Shown here in pieces: positions 23,651 through 36,355 of a stretch of 64,000 nucleotides of DNA; within the stretch, counting starts at the first letter, position 1; every line of letters starts with the position of its first letter. This stretch comes from Eucommia ulmoides. Its lineage: Eukaryota > Streptophyta > Magnoliopsida > Garryales > Eucommiaceae. Location of the stretch: contig CM028338.1 in assembly GCA_016647705.1 (NCBI GenBank), positions 21,597,577 to 21,661,576 on the forward strand, written 5' to 3'. The position numbers and the translations under genes were made by a program. The notes beneath the pieces were generated by a model that did not search any database, was not told the origin of the DNA, and was given only the letters and a program-made list of their open reading frames with translations.

Positions 23651-25195
23651 GTCGAGGGTGACAACCAGACCCTCTCCGGAAGTCAATAGTCCGTACCCTA
23701 GAATGGATTAAGGTCATCTACCAAAGGCGAGGCATTGATCGGGTCTGAGGGCCCGCAACTAAGTACCTCTCCCCACTAGTCGACTATAAGTCCGACGTTC
23801 TAAAAGGGAAGGTGCTCCTATACGGACTAAATGGAGATAACTTGAAAAGGTTCTTGAATGAGCCTGATTATGGAGAACTCCCCGATGACTGGCTATGGGG
23901 GTCCAACCGCCGCGTTGCGCCCCTATGGACCGAGAGGACCAAGCACCCTAGGAAACCATTCTCCTAAGTCCACGACACGATTTTCTCGCGATCAACTCAT
24001 GTCCCGAACTGCGGGGGTAGTGGCCAAGGCCCTGGACAAAGACAAGAAGTTTTTGAAGTGGACAAAGACGAGAAATTTTTGTAAACTTTTCAAAATTTTA
24101 CAACTCTAAAAACTATGATAGGAAGAGAATGACCTGGCAAAAACGTCGAGAGAAAAGAGTAGACTCTGAAGTACCCTAGCTATGCCGCTTAAAAGCTTAC
24201 ACGCATACGCGTAGATAAACAGGAATAAGCGAAAATAAGTCTACAAAATCCTAAGTCCTGAAAAAGTGATGGTCCGATCTCAATCCTCTGCCTTCGTTGG
24301 GAGGTTCGTCCGTGCGAGGAGAAGTGGAGTCAATCTCGCCCTTCTCGGGGGCGGACTCGTTAGCATTATCTGTCTCGGCACCCTTGTGCGTGGCACCGTC
24401 TAGGGGTTCAACCTCAATGCCCTATAATCGAAATTATTAATTTTGACGGGCACCACCCTGTCGCGCTACTGCTAGTCAGTAGGGTTCGGGTAGCGACGAG
24501 CACCGCTCTGTCATGCTACTCCTAGCTAGCAGGGTCTAGTGACAACTTTCTTTAAAAAGGGTCGTCCAGGAATGTCGTCCAAAAACTTCACCTCGTTTCC
24601 TTTGGCCAACATGCGGATGAGGTCCTTCTCCAAATGTATCGACCAAAGTTCTAGGCGAGCGGCGCCTTGACGTGCTCAATACGCTCTCCTCTCAAGGCTT
24701 ACCTGACAACATGGTAGCAGCGGAGAATACCGTGTGCCAATTTTTTTTTTAAGTATCTTAAATTCCCCCCTCAAAAAATTCAAGTGGTGCAAAGTAGAAA
24801 GTTAACCAACAGCTCCAAGAATTTTAAAAAACATTCTAAGTATGAGAGATACTCCATGCTCCATACTCTCTCCCCCCCTATTCCATGCTCCATGCTTCAC
24901 GCTGCCCCCTCCATGCCAAAATAAAATAAAAGAAGAAGGAGGGCAACCAAAAGGCAAAATAAAAAAAAGGGAAGGGGGTGAGCATGCTCCCTCCACTCTC
25001 CCTATGTTGGTCCTCCCCCCAAGGAGCCAGCATAGGCGCTGGCCCTAGAGGGGACCAGCGTGGGCCAGCATCACCCAAAGGGGCGGGGGCTGGCCCACGT
25101 AGGCCAATGCCCACACCAGCACCCTTGGGCGCTGGCTTCCTCCTTGGGCCAGCGCCCACTTGTGGGCGCTGCCCCTCTTTGGGCTAGGGTGTTGG

Positions 25196-27950
25196 TGTCA
25201 CACCCCACCCTGGACATCCTTCACTCTGAGGATGACATGACGTCATCACGACATCACCCTGAACTTCAAACCAATAGAGTCGACAAAGTGCATTCATAAA
25301 TATACAATCACAAAATCAGTTTAGATACATCCTCTCTAATTGGGGACACACCCGTCCCTCCGCTATATACTAACAACAAAAACAATATAACCATAAACCT
25401 TTCATAGATTCGCCTCAAACAGCACATCTCAAAAACTCTCACATGACTCCATCGTAGGACTCTATCTAGTGCCAGTAGGGGACCGACTCCTAGTTGTTAT
25501 ACCTGGGAGTGTACTGCATTCTTAAAAAAAATATTTTAAATGAATCAAGTATAAAACATATAAACATCACATATCAAATAAAAATCTCATAATATATAAA
25601 TGTCTCATACCACAAGTAAAACACATTTTTCCTGTCATCACATAATCAACGTCTATATACATATATATATGGCACCCCAACTATACAGTGAAAATCAACA
25701 AGAATAATTCAACTAATCATATAGTATAATAAAATCAGAACATATCAATCAAGTATAAAAGAATATATATAAATATACTCATCTCAATCATCATATACGA
25801 TAAAACACCATATATGACACCATATCACATCACACCACACCACATCACACCCCGGCTAACCATGTGATCATTTTAACCTCAATATCGAGAGTTGCAACGA
25901 TACCGTACCACCCGTAGGATATGCCTTCCTAGTGGGACATAACAACGCTCTACTGGACTATACCAAGCAGGTGAACAACGCTCCGCTGGACTATGCCAAG
26001 CGGGTGAACAACGCTCAGCTAGATTATGCCAAGCGGGTGAAAACACCACTCTGTTGGACTATACCAAGCATGTGAATATCCAACACCAATCTCCACCTCA
26101 CCTCAACAACAACAACTCATTTCCATCTCAACAACACAACAACTCTACCCACAAACAACTTCCACCCCTTTAGAAAAATAATGAAATCCACAATTTTAGA
26201 AACACCCAAAATACCGCTTGATCCATATAAGTTAAAAAATTCATCCACTTTTAAGTAAACATATTTTTCCATCATATATATATAAAATAGATTTACAAGA
26301 AGACAGTACACTCATCTGGTGATTTGCTCCGGAAAGCTTTTACCGACTATGCTCTACCGTCCTTCCGGTGCCTGTGAACCTATTAGTGACAAAGCCTAAA
26401 TTAATATTTTAGGTAAAAATAACCTAATCATGCAATGCAGACCCTACGTTTCGTAATTTCCCATTTCCCACATTTTATTTATGAAAATTGTTATTCGGTT
26501 TATTTCGCTCTGTTTCTTATTACGGTATAAAATTGATCCATGTGAACGGTCCCAAATTTATTATTCTGGTTACAAAATTTTAATGCTAGAATTTAATTTA
26601 ATAAACTAAACTAAACTTAATGAAAAATGTTACCCATTCCGAATCGTTCACGGGTCGCAAGATGGATTTTGAATTTTGTTGGGATTATTTGTGTAGTTTC
26701 TCTTTTTCTCTTTTTATTTTTTTCTTCTTCTTTTCTCCTTTTTTTCTTTTTGGTTCAACCCGACCGCCGACCGACCACCACACCCTCTCGTCCCTCTCTC
26801 CGGCGGCGACACGCAACAATACCCACACCCCCGCCGCCGTCGACACCACTCCCACACAACACGATCACACATACTCCGGACTACACACACTCCCGCAAAT
26901 CACACACACCCCCGTCGACACTTTTTTTCTCTCTCTCTAACCTTCCTTCACCGCCGGCCATCCTACACCGGCACAACGATCATTACTGACCGACGACGAT
27001 CCAAACAGAACCCCCACATACCCAGTTGCGTTGAACAAAAACAGAGAAAATGCACATACGCACACACACCGCCGCAGTGGCGACATACGCTGTCGGCCGC
27101 ACAGTGGCGACGATCACACACACATGCACCCAAGCACCCGAATGATCAACATAACATATATGTATACCATAGAAATTTAAACATATACGCATACTCACCA
27201 AACAACAGCGACAAACGGCAACGATCACACCGTTGACGATCTCATCCCCACGACCGTCGAATGAACAACCGAAGACGCACACATACAGGGACTGGACTGA
27301 GCCTACCCACATGATCGTTTTATAACAGAACACATACCCACGACGCCGGACTGAGCACACCGCCGAACACCCTCCAATTCTCTCTCTCTAACTTGTCTGA
27401 TTTCTCATTTCTTTCCGGCTTTTGAATTACGATTTTTATAGATCATTTAATTGCATGGGTTTTTGTGGATTGGCTTTTGGTTTTCTTCACGCCATGTCGC
27501 CCCTCTCCCATTCCCTTCTGTCTCCGGCTGAGGTCATGGGACACGCACGCACATATGTATATATGTATGTATATATATAAATATATTTTGTTTTAATTAC
27601 TCTTTTCTCCCCTTATTCATTTAACTCTTCATTTTTGTCCAATTTCCACGTTCAAGATTTTCTAAATTGCAATTTGACCCCAAAAAGCCAAATGGCCGTG
27701 TCCTCACCCTTCATTCCTTCGCTTTTCTCTCTCTATATATATAAAGTATGAAATTTACACAATCCTCCCTTCTGTTTTGTTAAGATTTTTAATTATGCCC
27801 AATTCTAATATTTAATGTTTTATAAAATTACAAATTAACCCCTCAATTTTTTTTAATTTAACAACAAATAACACCATCAACCCTGTTATTTCCAAAATAT
27901 TTTAAAATGCGACTTCAAATATACGTATATCAGAGATCGGGGGTCTTACA
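25196..27950. mobile_element. Solo LTR, Ty3/gypsy (Tekay/Del-type), nested in the LARD-like element
   Basis: 2,755 bp, begins TGTCACACCCC, ends GGGTCTTACA, flanked by GTTGG on both sides (25191-25195, 27951-27955). No internal region, so probably left by recombination between LTRs. It contains a 33-bp tandem array and a C-rich, GC-rich stretch (26,750-27,400). It shares words such as AGAAGACAGTACACTCA and GCCAGTAG with the solo LTR at 41,207. Confidence 0.85.
25941..26074. repeat. 33-bp tandem repeat, four copies, inside the solo LTR
   Basis: Units AACAACGCTCCGCTGGACTA...CCAAGCGGGTG start at 25,941, 25,974, 26,007 and 26,040; the last is diverged. Confidence 0.85.
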
Positions 27951-28186
27951 GTTGGCCACCCCTTTTGGGGCCAGCCCGCAGGCCCAATTGGGTTAATGCC
28001 CCAGGCCTAGCAGCGACTGGTGTGCCTCAAGTCAGACAGGCCACCGCGTGTGCCCGGCACCCCTGGGGGCACACCACCTCGCTCCTTACCTGTCCGTGGC
28101 GCGCATCTCTTGGGCTCACATCAATTTTCTTTACTGTGAAGGTCGGTCCTTGCTTAGGGCTTGTTCACGGTGAAGGTGTGTCGTCT

Positions 28187-28425
28187 TGAAAATCAAAGAA
28201 ATTCGGGGTTACCCTGCCGTATGACCTGACTCCGGACCCCAGTAATATGGGAGTGTATCTCAAATTAGCTACTCTAAAAAAGTTCAACTCTTGAAATATT
28301 GCCATCCTGAAAATCAAAGAAATTCGGGACCGCCCTGCCGTGCTACCTGACCCCGGACCTCGACTGTATGGAGACCTATTTCGAATAAGCTCTTCAAGAA
28401 AAAACTAACTCTTGAAAAAATGTCG
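28187..28425. repeat. Two-copy tandem repeat of ~120 bp near the 3' end of the LARD-like interior
   Basis: Both copies start TGAAAATCAAAGAAATTCGG, go on through CCTGCCGT and TGACC...CGGACC, and end in AACTCTTGAAA. Confidence 0.7.
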
Positions 28426-28532
28426 ATCAAAGGTGTTTCTCACGCTTCAAAGTCTCCAGGACGCCCGTTTCAGCCATGAATTGATATCCCTAACCGACTC
28501 GCTTCCCTCGCCGCACAGGGATAGGGGGCAAC

Positions 28533-29330
28533 TGATGGGGATATTTTTGGGCACCTTTGAGTCAGCATTTGAGATCCAACCACGTGTTCGTCGTCGTAGT
28601 AACAGGGATGCATTCCGAAATCCACAAACGCTACGCTGGAGCATATGCCTACCACGGCTCCTCCCTGGAACCTCATTTGCATCTAGAGAAGAGCAAGGAG
28701 CCCCGCAGGGATGTGTCACTCTAAACTCTACGTCGTGCCCTGGGCGATCAGTTTCAGGGACTCAATCGTTTACCTCGACTGACTCTTTCTTTCACCTTGT
28801 TTCTTATCCAGAACTCCACGGGTCTCCGCTCTCCTCCACTAGGTCACCGCCGCAGGCCTGATAAAGGCTCGCGGGCTTTGCCAAAGAGGCCCGAAAGCCC
28901 AATCCCAACGATTATCTCCTAAACACCCCAGATTATTGGCTAAACACAGGGTTTCGACTAATTAATCGTGTTTAGGCTCGACTAATCATCTCCAACGCCT
29001 ATATATATCGAGGGCTATCTAAGCCCGATGGACGCTTGAATACACTTACATTACGCGCGAGTTCATTGGTTTACTTGCTATATTTTGTACATTTTATCTC
29101 TGAGCACTGATTATGACGCCGGAGGGGCTGCACCGGGATAAACCCCGGTCTGAGCCTTCTGCAGGTACACTCATTGAGGAGAGGACTCTGGACACAACAG
29201 GTTAGTCCTCCTAGGACCCAGCATAACTCACACAAGAACTTTTCAATCGACGATTCCACCTCAACAAGAGGACCCACCTGTCATCCGATTGGACCACACT
29301 CGAGGTGTGCACCAGTTTTACTCACCAACA
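28533..29330 (+). repeat. 3' LTR of the LARD-like element
   Basis: 798 bp, TGATGGGGATATT...CACCAACA, paired with 21595-22393. Confidence 0.88.
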
Positions 29331-29335
29331 ACTTC

Positions 29336-29974
29336 AATTTATTATTCAAACATCTAATTTGTTTTATTTGACAAATTTTGTTTGTTATTAATTAGGGAAT
29401 GTGTGAAAGGGTTTAGGTTTTTGGCTTTAGGACATGTTTAAAAGATTTTGGGTATTATATAAGCAACATTACCTGATATTTTGTTATAATATCACGATTT
29501 AATTATATAACTCATCAATTGACACTAAACATAATTTGAATATCATCGTAAATTAGCATATATTTAGAAACATTGCATGCCAATTGGCAAAGAGGTAAAC
29601 CCTAATTTCAAGGTCATTTATTCAATTATTGAACTAAAATAAATTATTTGTACTAATCATGATATTATTGAGCGACTGAGAGGTAATTTATAAATGAAAA
29701 TTTAAGATTGTTGAATGTGTCTCGTTATAATTGCACAATTGAATTACGCAACTTGTCAATTAAGACGACCAATTACAATATAAATTGGGATATTTCTTTA
29801 AATCAAAACTTATTAGAAACATTAGCAAGTAATTTGTAAAGTTTTAGGGGTTAAATTAACAAAGCAAAACTTATATGGTTAATTTATGTAGATAAAATAT
29901 AAAGATAAAAATATCACATAAGATAAAAGGTGTAGGTGCTTAATGTAATTACCTCAGTCAAATATAATACAAGT
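29336..29974. other. Intergenic AT-rich DNA with diverged repeats
   Basis: Two diverged copies (about 29,500-29,600 and 29,740-29,850) of the sequence also seen at 21,310. No gene recognised. Confidence 0.4.
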
Positions 29975-29977
29975 TCA

Positions 29978-30696
29978 GGCCCCGTTTGGTAACCATTTCC
30001 ATCCCATTCCATTCCTAGATTTTTGGGAATTCTGTTTGGGAATAGCGTTTGATAATGTTTGTTTCCGTTTCCATTTCATTTCCATTTGAGAATTGTGCAA
30101 ACTTTTTTCTTAAGAAATGAGAAACAAAAAAAAGTTGTTTCTCATTATTTCCATTCCATTCCCAAAACCCATGGTCACTATTCACCTACCGGCCGACCAC
30201 CGCCCGCCGCCGCCGACCACCGTCCGCCGCCGCCGCCGGCGGTCATCTTCGGCGACCGTCGCCGGTTACCGTCCGGCCAGAAATTTTCCGGCCACTTTCG
30301 GCAGTCGCCGGCGACGCCGCCATTGTCTTCCGGCCGGCGTCGCCGGCGCCACCGCCGTCCGGTCATCGCCGGCGGGGGCACCGCTGTCTCCGACGCCGGA
30401 GAACCGTCGGCGGCCGTTGCCGGAGCGCCGGAGCACTGCCGGCCGCCCGGCGACGGCGCCACCGCCGTCAGGCCAAAACAGAAAAGGAAAAAAAAAGGAA
30501 AAAAAAAAAAAAAAAAAAAAAAAGATTTTAGGATAAAATCGTTACCAAACACAATTCCCTTCCCAAAACAAAAAAAAAATTATCGTTATCAAACGCAATT
30601 CTACTCCAAAAAAAGAAAACAAAATTCCCATCCCATTCCATCCCCATTCCCATCCCACTGCTAGAGTGGAAACAGAAACGGTTACCAAACGCCACC
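29978..30696. mobile_element. MITE (PIF/Harbinger- or Tourist-like) with a GC-rich core
   Basis: 719 bp. Inverted ends GGCCCCGTTTGGTAACC and GGTGGCGTTTGGTAACC, flanked by TCA on both sides (29975-29977, 30697-30699). The outer parts are GGAATGG-like, as in many plant MITEs. The core (30,185-30,480) is very GC-rich with CCGCCG/GCCGGCG words, then an A-run of ~35 bp. Open frames across the core encode only Pro/Arg/Ala low complexity, and I do not regard them as genes. Confidence 0.65.
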
Positions 30697-30812
30697 TCAA
30701 TTATCAACATTTTCTCTACAACCTAAAAACTCTAGCTCCTCCTTTCAACCTAGGGTTGGTGTTTCATCTCCTCTTGCAATCAAATTCTACCAAAGCATCC
30801 AAAACCAAATAG

Positions 30813-30989
30813 ATGGTTCCTAAGAAATCAAGGAGATTAGTGAATAAATATAGGGTTGACCCTGCAATCAAAGGTTCTGCAGATTTTGTAGCGTCGGAGA
30901 AGACACCGGTTACTTATGAAGGGCTTGCGGCGGTGCCTACGGGCAGTTCCGACAGCTATTGCGACGACTCCATGTGCAATTGCAGCTGA
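30813..30989 (+). other. Unassigned short open frame (58 codons)
   Basis: Begins MVPKKSRRLVNKYRVDPAIK and ends in a Cys-rich tail before TGA. The leader is C/T-rich like a plant 5' UTR. A possible donor (GAAG|gtattt) lies at about 31,107 but another frame would be needed to reach it. No family recognised; it may be exon 1 of a gene, a captured fragment, or chance. Confidence 0.25.
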
Positions 30990-32102
30990 GGTGCAAACTT
31001 TTGCCCTAGGAGATGTCTCTCATTCAAGAAGAGTGAAGAAGAGAGCTACGATGAAAGGGGTTGAAAAGTTCTTCACCTTCATGGGGCCATACTCCTTTTG
31101 ATCTTGAAGGTATTTTAAGCTAACCAATTTGATACTGCTTTCTATATTCAATTCCCTTGTGGAGATTTTGTAAGATATCTGTTTTATTTCACATCTCCAC
31201 TTCCATCATAAAAGGTTTCTTATATCCATTCTTAAAAATTTGTTTGTACATTGGCTGTAAAATGCATTATTTTTTTCATTTAGTTTAGCAGTTGATATCA
31301 CCATCGTTTCTTAACTTGAAACCATGTATTTACAGTCCTTTGATAGCTGTTGTGACATGCATAATTGGGCTTCAGCATGGTCATATTCTTGTACAGTTGC
31401 AGGTGAGATGTATTTTGATTGTGGTTTAGTTTAGAGAAATAAGGAGGAAAAAGTTCTCAAGCTAATATTGATGAGAAGTTTGCGTGCAAGAAAATATAAG
31501 AAATTGTTCTACAATTTGAATTGGTAGGCAGTTTACCTCATAACGATTGTGGGGAGATATAAGCATTTGGTATAGTAAATCAAAAGAAAATTTTTATTTG
31601 ATTGTAATGTTGTTCTTGAGGATATGAGGGAAGATATTGTTGGTATACCTATGTTTTTGGGTTGTTAGCCTCAATTACATATGTATTGGAGGCTTAATAT
31701 TCTTACAGAACTACTATCTCACCTAATTACATCCCAATCATTTGTGTCTAAAATATTGTTGTGCTGAAGGTGACATTTCTAAAATATGTCACAGGACCAC
31801 AAGGGCAGGTGAAAAATTGGTCTGTCTTTTCATTTTTATCCATGGTTCTTGGTTTGGTCCTTACCATGACAGATATCCTTCTCAAAACGGTACATGCAAT
31901 TTGAATTCACTGATAAATTTAATGTTTTTAGATTCTTTAAGCATAAAATTTCTTGATTTCTTTGGCTTGTCCAACCAAATAGTGCCATTTTAAATCTCTT
32001 GTGGCTTGAGGACTCAAGGCATTATTTGGCACAAACCAAGCCAAAACAATAAACATGAAAACCAATTTATGTTTGAAGTGAATTTTCACCATATTGATCA
32101 AA
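30990..32102. other. Intergenic stretch, nothing firmly recognised
   Basis: AT-rich. Possible splice-like signals (TTTACAG at about 31,334, GTTGCAGGTGAG at about 31,396) cannot be tied to a protein. Confidence 0.35.
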
Positions 32103-32107
32103 TAATG

Positions 32108-34390
32108 TGTTGAATCCAAGGTTTTGATGAACAATTAAGTATTGATATTTTTGGTAGAAACTAATAATTTTATCAAGTGTTTTAGATTTATAAGTTCCAT
32201 GCATCTAATTAAGTAGAAGACTTCATGTAGAAAGCATAAAGGGTGCAAGATGGACACAACGAAGATATGAAGAGTTTTGAAGACCTTGAAGAAAAATAGG
32301 TGAAAACAACTCTCTACTTATATACTCTTAATGCAATCCGAATTAGGATCACATACGACACTTTAAATGATTTATTTGTATGCGTGTCTTGATATGAAAT
32401 GATAGAGTTTAAGATATTAAATGTGCTCATTATGTGAAATGAATTTGATAATTGACCTAAATAGAAAACATGTTTTAAAGTATAAAAGTGAAGTAATCTG
32501 ATCAAATTAGTCAACTGAGAAAAGCAATCGGTCCACCGAATTAAACAATGAGTTTTGAAGCTGAAATGAGGTACTAATGATCCAGTCGGTCAATCGAATT
32601 AAAGAGGTCAGTCAACTATTTGAAACAGCGGCTAAGTTGGCGAAGGAAGTGAGCGCACTGATCCAATTGGTCAATCGAATGAAATGGGTCAATCAACCAT
32701 TTGAGTCAGTAGGTAAATTGAAGAGAAATTGGAACAATCTGAACCAATCGATCAACCGATTGGAGACAGTTGGTCAACTGACTGGCCTATAAGCAACGAT
32801 AAGGATTTAGTACTGGACATGTCGGTTGACCAACCTGTGGGGCTCGATCAACCGACAAAGGTAGTTGGAAAATCGAGAGATTTGGCCTCTTGGTTAAAAT
32901 CTATTCTTTTTTTTAGGATTCCAAGGGAGAGATTTGAGGGATTTGAATCTAATTAAGATATGGTCTATCTATTCTATTTTCCCTATTGATTTGGTCTACA
33001 TACTTATGGACTCTCTTAATTTAAATGGATTAATACTTTCTATTTGTATGGTTTTAAATTGAGAATTATTTTATGGACTTATATGAGAGAATTAAAAAAT
33101 ATTTTAATGTGGAATACACCTGAAATGAAAGGTAATGTTATATGGGGTCTAAGTATGTCATTTATTGATACAACATTTGAAAACTAGCTGTTGGAGGGTT
33201 AGTTTTAGGTTTACTTAAAGAGACTTGTAGGAATGAGTTAAAACATATCAAGAACAATCAGTTCAAGCTTTTCTAAGAGTTATACTTATGCTGAGATTTT
33301 TGTGAGAAATTTATTCTTCGTTATTGATCTAAAGTGCTTGTGATTTGGCGTCACCGACTTGTGTTCTATTGCGATTCTATCATTATCTTCGGTGTTTTTC
33401 GGTGAGATCTTTTTAAACTTTGTTATTTACTTTGAATTGATATATATATTGATTGCTTGGTTTAATATTGTTTAGAAAATCGTTTTAAACTTAAAAGCCT
33501 GAAAATCTAGTTTAAACGATTTTATTTGATTACGTGCTTAAATTGTGCTACCCACTTTATTAATTGATCAGATTTTATTTACCTTACATTGTATCTATCA
33601 TGTAGTAATTATTCGGGACATTAGTTTAGTATATTTGTATTGAGGTGGTAGAAATTCCTCGTGGGAAGAAACTTACATTTTATGTATTTGTGAGTTTGAG
33701 CGGATTAGACACGTTTGGAACAATGTATAGTTAGTGTAGTTAGGTTTCGATTTTTTTTCTTATGAAAAAATTAAGGTTTGATATTTGTCCTACAAAAATG
33801 TTAGGTTATTATATTTCCTTGAAAATAAATAGGTTTTGGTTCTTCTGGTAATTGAGTTGTATTTTGAGTGAATTGTAAAGGTTCATCCTTCCCTGTGAAA
33901 TGAATAACTGAGAGAGTGTTAGGTTAATCTTTGGCCTGGTAAAAAGATTAGGTTCATTATTGGCCTAAGAAAAGGGTAATTTATAAAGGTTGATTCTATA
34001 TTTGTAAAAAAATCATTGTAAAAGTTTGGTTCCTACCTAGTAAAGGGATCAGATGGGTTTAGTGGATTATGAATCTCCATGGAGCTCGGGGGACTAGATG
34101 TAGGTAAAAGTAACTTACTGAATTAGGATATATCTTTGTGTGCTGCATTGATTATTTCATATATTGTGTTTGAGTGTGCATTTAGAAATAAACACATTTT
34201 CGCTGCGTATCAAGATAGTAATTGATTTAGTAAAATTGATTATTTGTGTTTAAAGTGTTTAATTGTTTAAATTTGGTAACTACCCAATTCCAATTCAATT
34301 ATTTGTGTTTAAAGTGTTTAATTGTTTAAATTTGGTAACTACCCAATTCCAATTCAAACCCCCCCCCCCCCGGTAGCTCTTTGGGCAACA
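32108..34390 (+). mobile_element. Solo LTR of a SIRE-like copia family (copy 1)
   Basis: 2,283 bp, TGTTGAATCCAAGG...TTGGGCAACA, with perfect 5-bp duplication TAATG (32103-32107, 34391-34395). Near the right end is a local duplication and a run of 13-14 C (34,358-34,371). Orientation comes from copies 3 and 4, which lead into primer sites and gag. Confidence 0.87.
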
Positions 34391-35562
34391 TAATGATAAT
34401 ATTCCAACTTCAAAAATATGATATATTTTAATTTGTTGAGATCAACCTTGTTGGAGCTCTCTGAATTGGCAATGCATCACGAGCCATTAATTTACCAATT
34501 TGATTTAACAAGTATTATCTTATTGACATTTTTTTTTTCATTTTTAATATTTTCTTTTTTTCTCAAATTTTCCTTTCAAGTATCCCTTTCAATAAGCCTT
34601 TGTACACAATCAGTTATTTGCTGGTTACATCAACCACTGCTGGAATCATGTTTTGCTTACTAGTAAGCTGATGAATTCAAATTTGCCTTGTTAGGTGGTG
34701 ATTATTTGTGGATAGACATACTCCAATTTGATTCCAATTCCTCCTTTCTATGGAGTTAAAAAAAGAAACAAATTTGGAAAAAAGATAAATGATTAACATA
34801 AAATCAGTAAATTTGCTCCTACTTTTATATCTTCAAATATTTACTAATATGCAGTGTAGGATAAACCGACAATAAGCATTCAAAATTTTCAATATAAGGT
34901 AATTTTATTGGAATATAAAGTGATTATTTCTGAGCGCTAACCCTTTTCATCTCTTTATTATATATTGTACATGTCCAAAAAATTATTTTATACTTTTATT
35001 TTATGCAAACGATTTTCGTTTTCAATTTTTTCTATCGCTGGGTTGATGTTTATGGTTGGAAACACCTGACAATGTTTATTAGTGTATATGGAAAAACATT
35101 TTCTAAGCATCTACTATACTGCTCCATACAATAACATTGTAAGTAATTAATACTATTTATTCGCAATCTTCCTCAATTTAACCCATAAAAGATGGTGTTT
35201 TTACTTGTTACACTTAGCTGCATTTTTTTGGGTCAACGTATTCACTTGTTTATAGCTTAGTTTGTGCCCGAATGATCACTTTACTAGTATACAAAGTGAT
35301 TATTTCTGAGCGCTAACATACTATACATGTCGAAAAATTTATTTTATACTTCTATTTTACGCAAATGATTTTTGTTTTCAATTTTCTTTATCATTGGGTT
35401 GATGTTTATGGTTGGAAACGCCTAATGTTTTTGTTGGAGTGGATAGGAAAGCATTCTCTAAGTATCTTCATTTTTGTAACCTCTAATTCAGTTGTCACAA
35501 GAAGTCAATGATTCAATTATACTACTCCAGACAATAACATTGTAAGTACTTAATAGTAATAC
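34391..35562. repeat. Intergenic DNA with first copy of a ~370-bp tandem duplication
   Basis: 34,914-35,287 is repeated from 35,288. Both copies begin AAAGTGATTATTTCTGAGCG and run through GGGTTGATGTTTATGGTTGG to GGGTCAA and TTTGTGCCC...ATGAT. The second copy is split by a hAT MITE and by a solo LTR and ends near 38,555. Confidence 0.7.
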
Positions 35563-36287
35563 TAGGGGTGTTCAAATATCTGATTAACCAGAAAACCTGA
35601 GCCTAACCCGCCCGAAATGTCCCGACACAAATTTTCTGTAGCAGAAATGGACAGATCAGTGGAATAAATGAGAAATTTGAACCAAGCGGTACATATGATA
35701 AATATGGGTGCGTGGGTCAGGGTCCACCCGATCCGATCCGAAATGAGTCAAAACGACGTTGTTTTGTACTTGTACAAAAGATACATTATGCGGTGCAAAC
35801 CCTAGCTGGATTGTTTCATTTTTCTGCCCCCTCTTCCATTGCCCAAGTCCAGAGCTACTTCATCAGTTATCAAACTCATCAACAATTCATGCTTTCATTC
35901 TTCGTCGTTTCATGCCTTCGATTCATGTAAACCCTTCGATTCATGTAAACCCTTCGACTGCATTTGATTTGATTTGTGTAAACCCGACCCCTTTCGGCGA
36001 CACCATAGGTAAAGAACTTAGGGTTTTCATCTTAACTCTTGAAATCGTTTTGGGCTGGGTAAGGAGCTAAGCTCGAGCCTTTGCTGCATTCCAAATGTTC
36101 TAATTTCCAGATCGACGATACTTCTCGAGTATGTTTTTTATTTCGACAACGCTTCAAACCTCGTGTATGTTTTTTATTTCCTTTGTTTCTGATTTCATTT
36201 GGTTTGTTTATGATTGAATGTGCTATTGACCCGCCTGAAATACCGACCCATGATTTTTTGGTGGGATCCGACCCATGAACACCCCTA
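35563..36287. mobile_element. hAT-type MITE with possible captured gene 5' sequence
   Basis: 725 bp. Perfect 12-bp inverted ends TAGGGGTGTTCA; flanks AGTAATAC and CTTAATAC match at 6 of 8. The undamaged duplicate at 35,140-35,160 lacks the insert. Inside lie AAAACGACGTTGTTTTG, AAACCCTAGC and a Leu/Ser-rich open stretch (35,759-36,070) resembling a plant gene leader. No transposase. Confidence 0.7.
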
Positions 36288-36355
36288 CTTAATACTATTC
36301 TTCACAATCTTCCTTCTTTTAACCCATAACTGGTTTAAAAGATGGTGTTTTACTT

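Larger units (their letters stand above)
21595..29330 (+). mobile_element. LARD-like LTR element without recognisable pol, carrying a nested solo LTR
   Basis: 7,736 bp flanked by ACTTC on both sides (21590-21594, 29331-29335). LTRs of 799 and 798 bp begin TGATG and end CACCAACA. A primer-site-like TTGGCGTCGTCTGTGGGA follows at 22,396 and a polypurine tract GGATAGGGGGCAA precedes the right LTR. The interior holds a gag-like stretch (~22,465-22,695), a 60-bp tandem array and GC-rich sequence, but I find no protease, reverse transcriptase or integrase. LTRs differ by about 12% over the first 140 bp, mostly transitions, so it is old (several million years). Without the nested LTR it is ~5 kb. Confidence 0.85.

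Noticed and set aside
24960-25190. GC-rich stretch with overlapping frames on both strands
   Set aside because: Repeated GGCCAGCG/GGGCGCTGG words inside the LARD-like interior; no protein family recognised.
26620-27360. Open frames in the C-rich part of the solo LTR
   Set aside because: Composition artefact: stops are rare in C-rich DNA. Located wholly inside a solo LTR with clear flanks.
30059-30664. Open frames of 120-200 codons across the GC-rich MITE core, both strands
   Set aside because: Low-complexity Pro/Arg/Ala text from CCGCCG-rich DNA, no domain, contained within a MITE.
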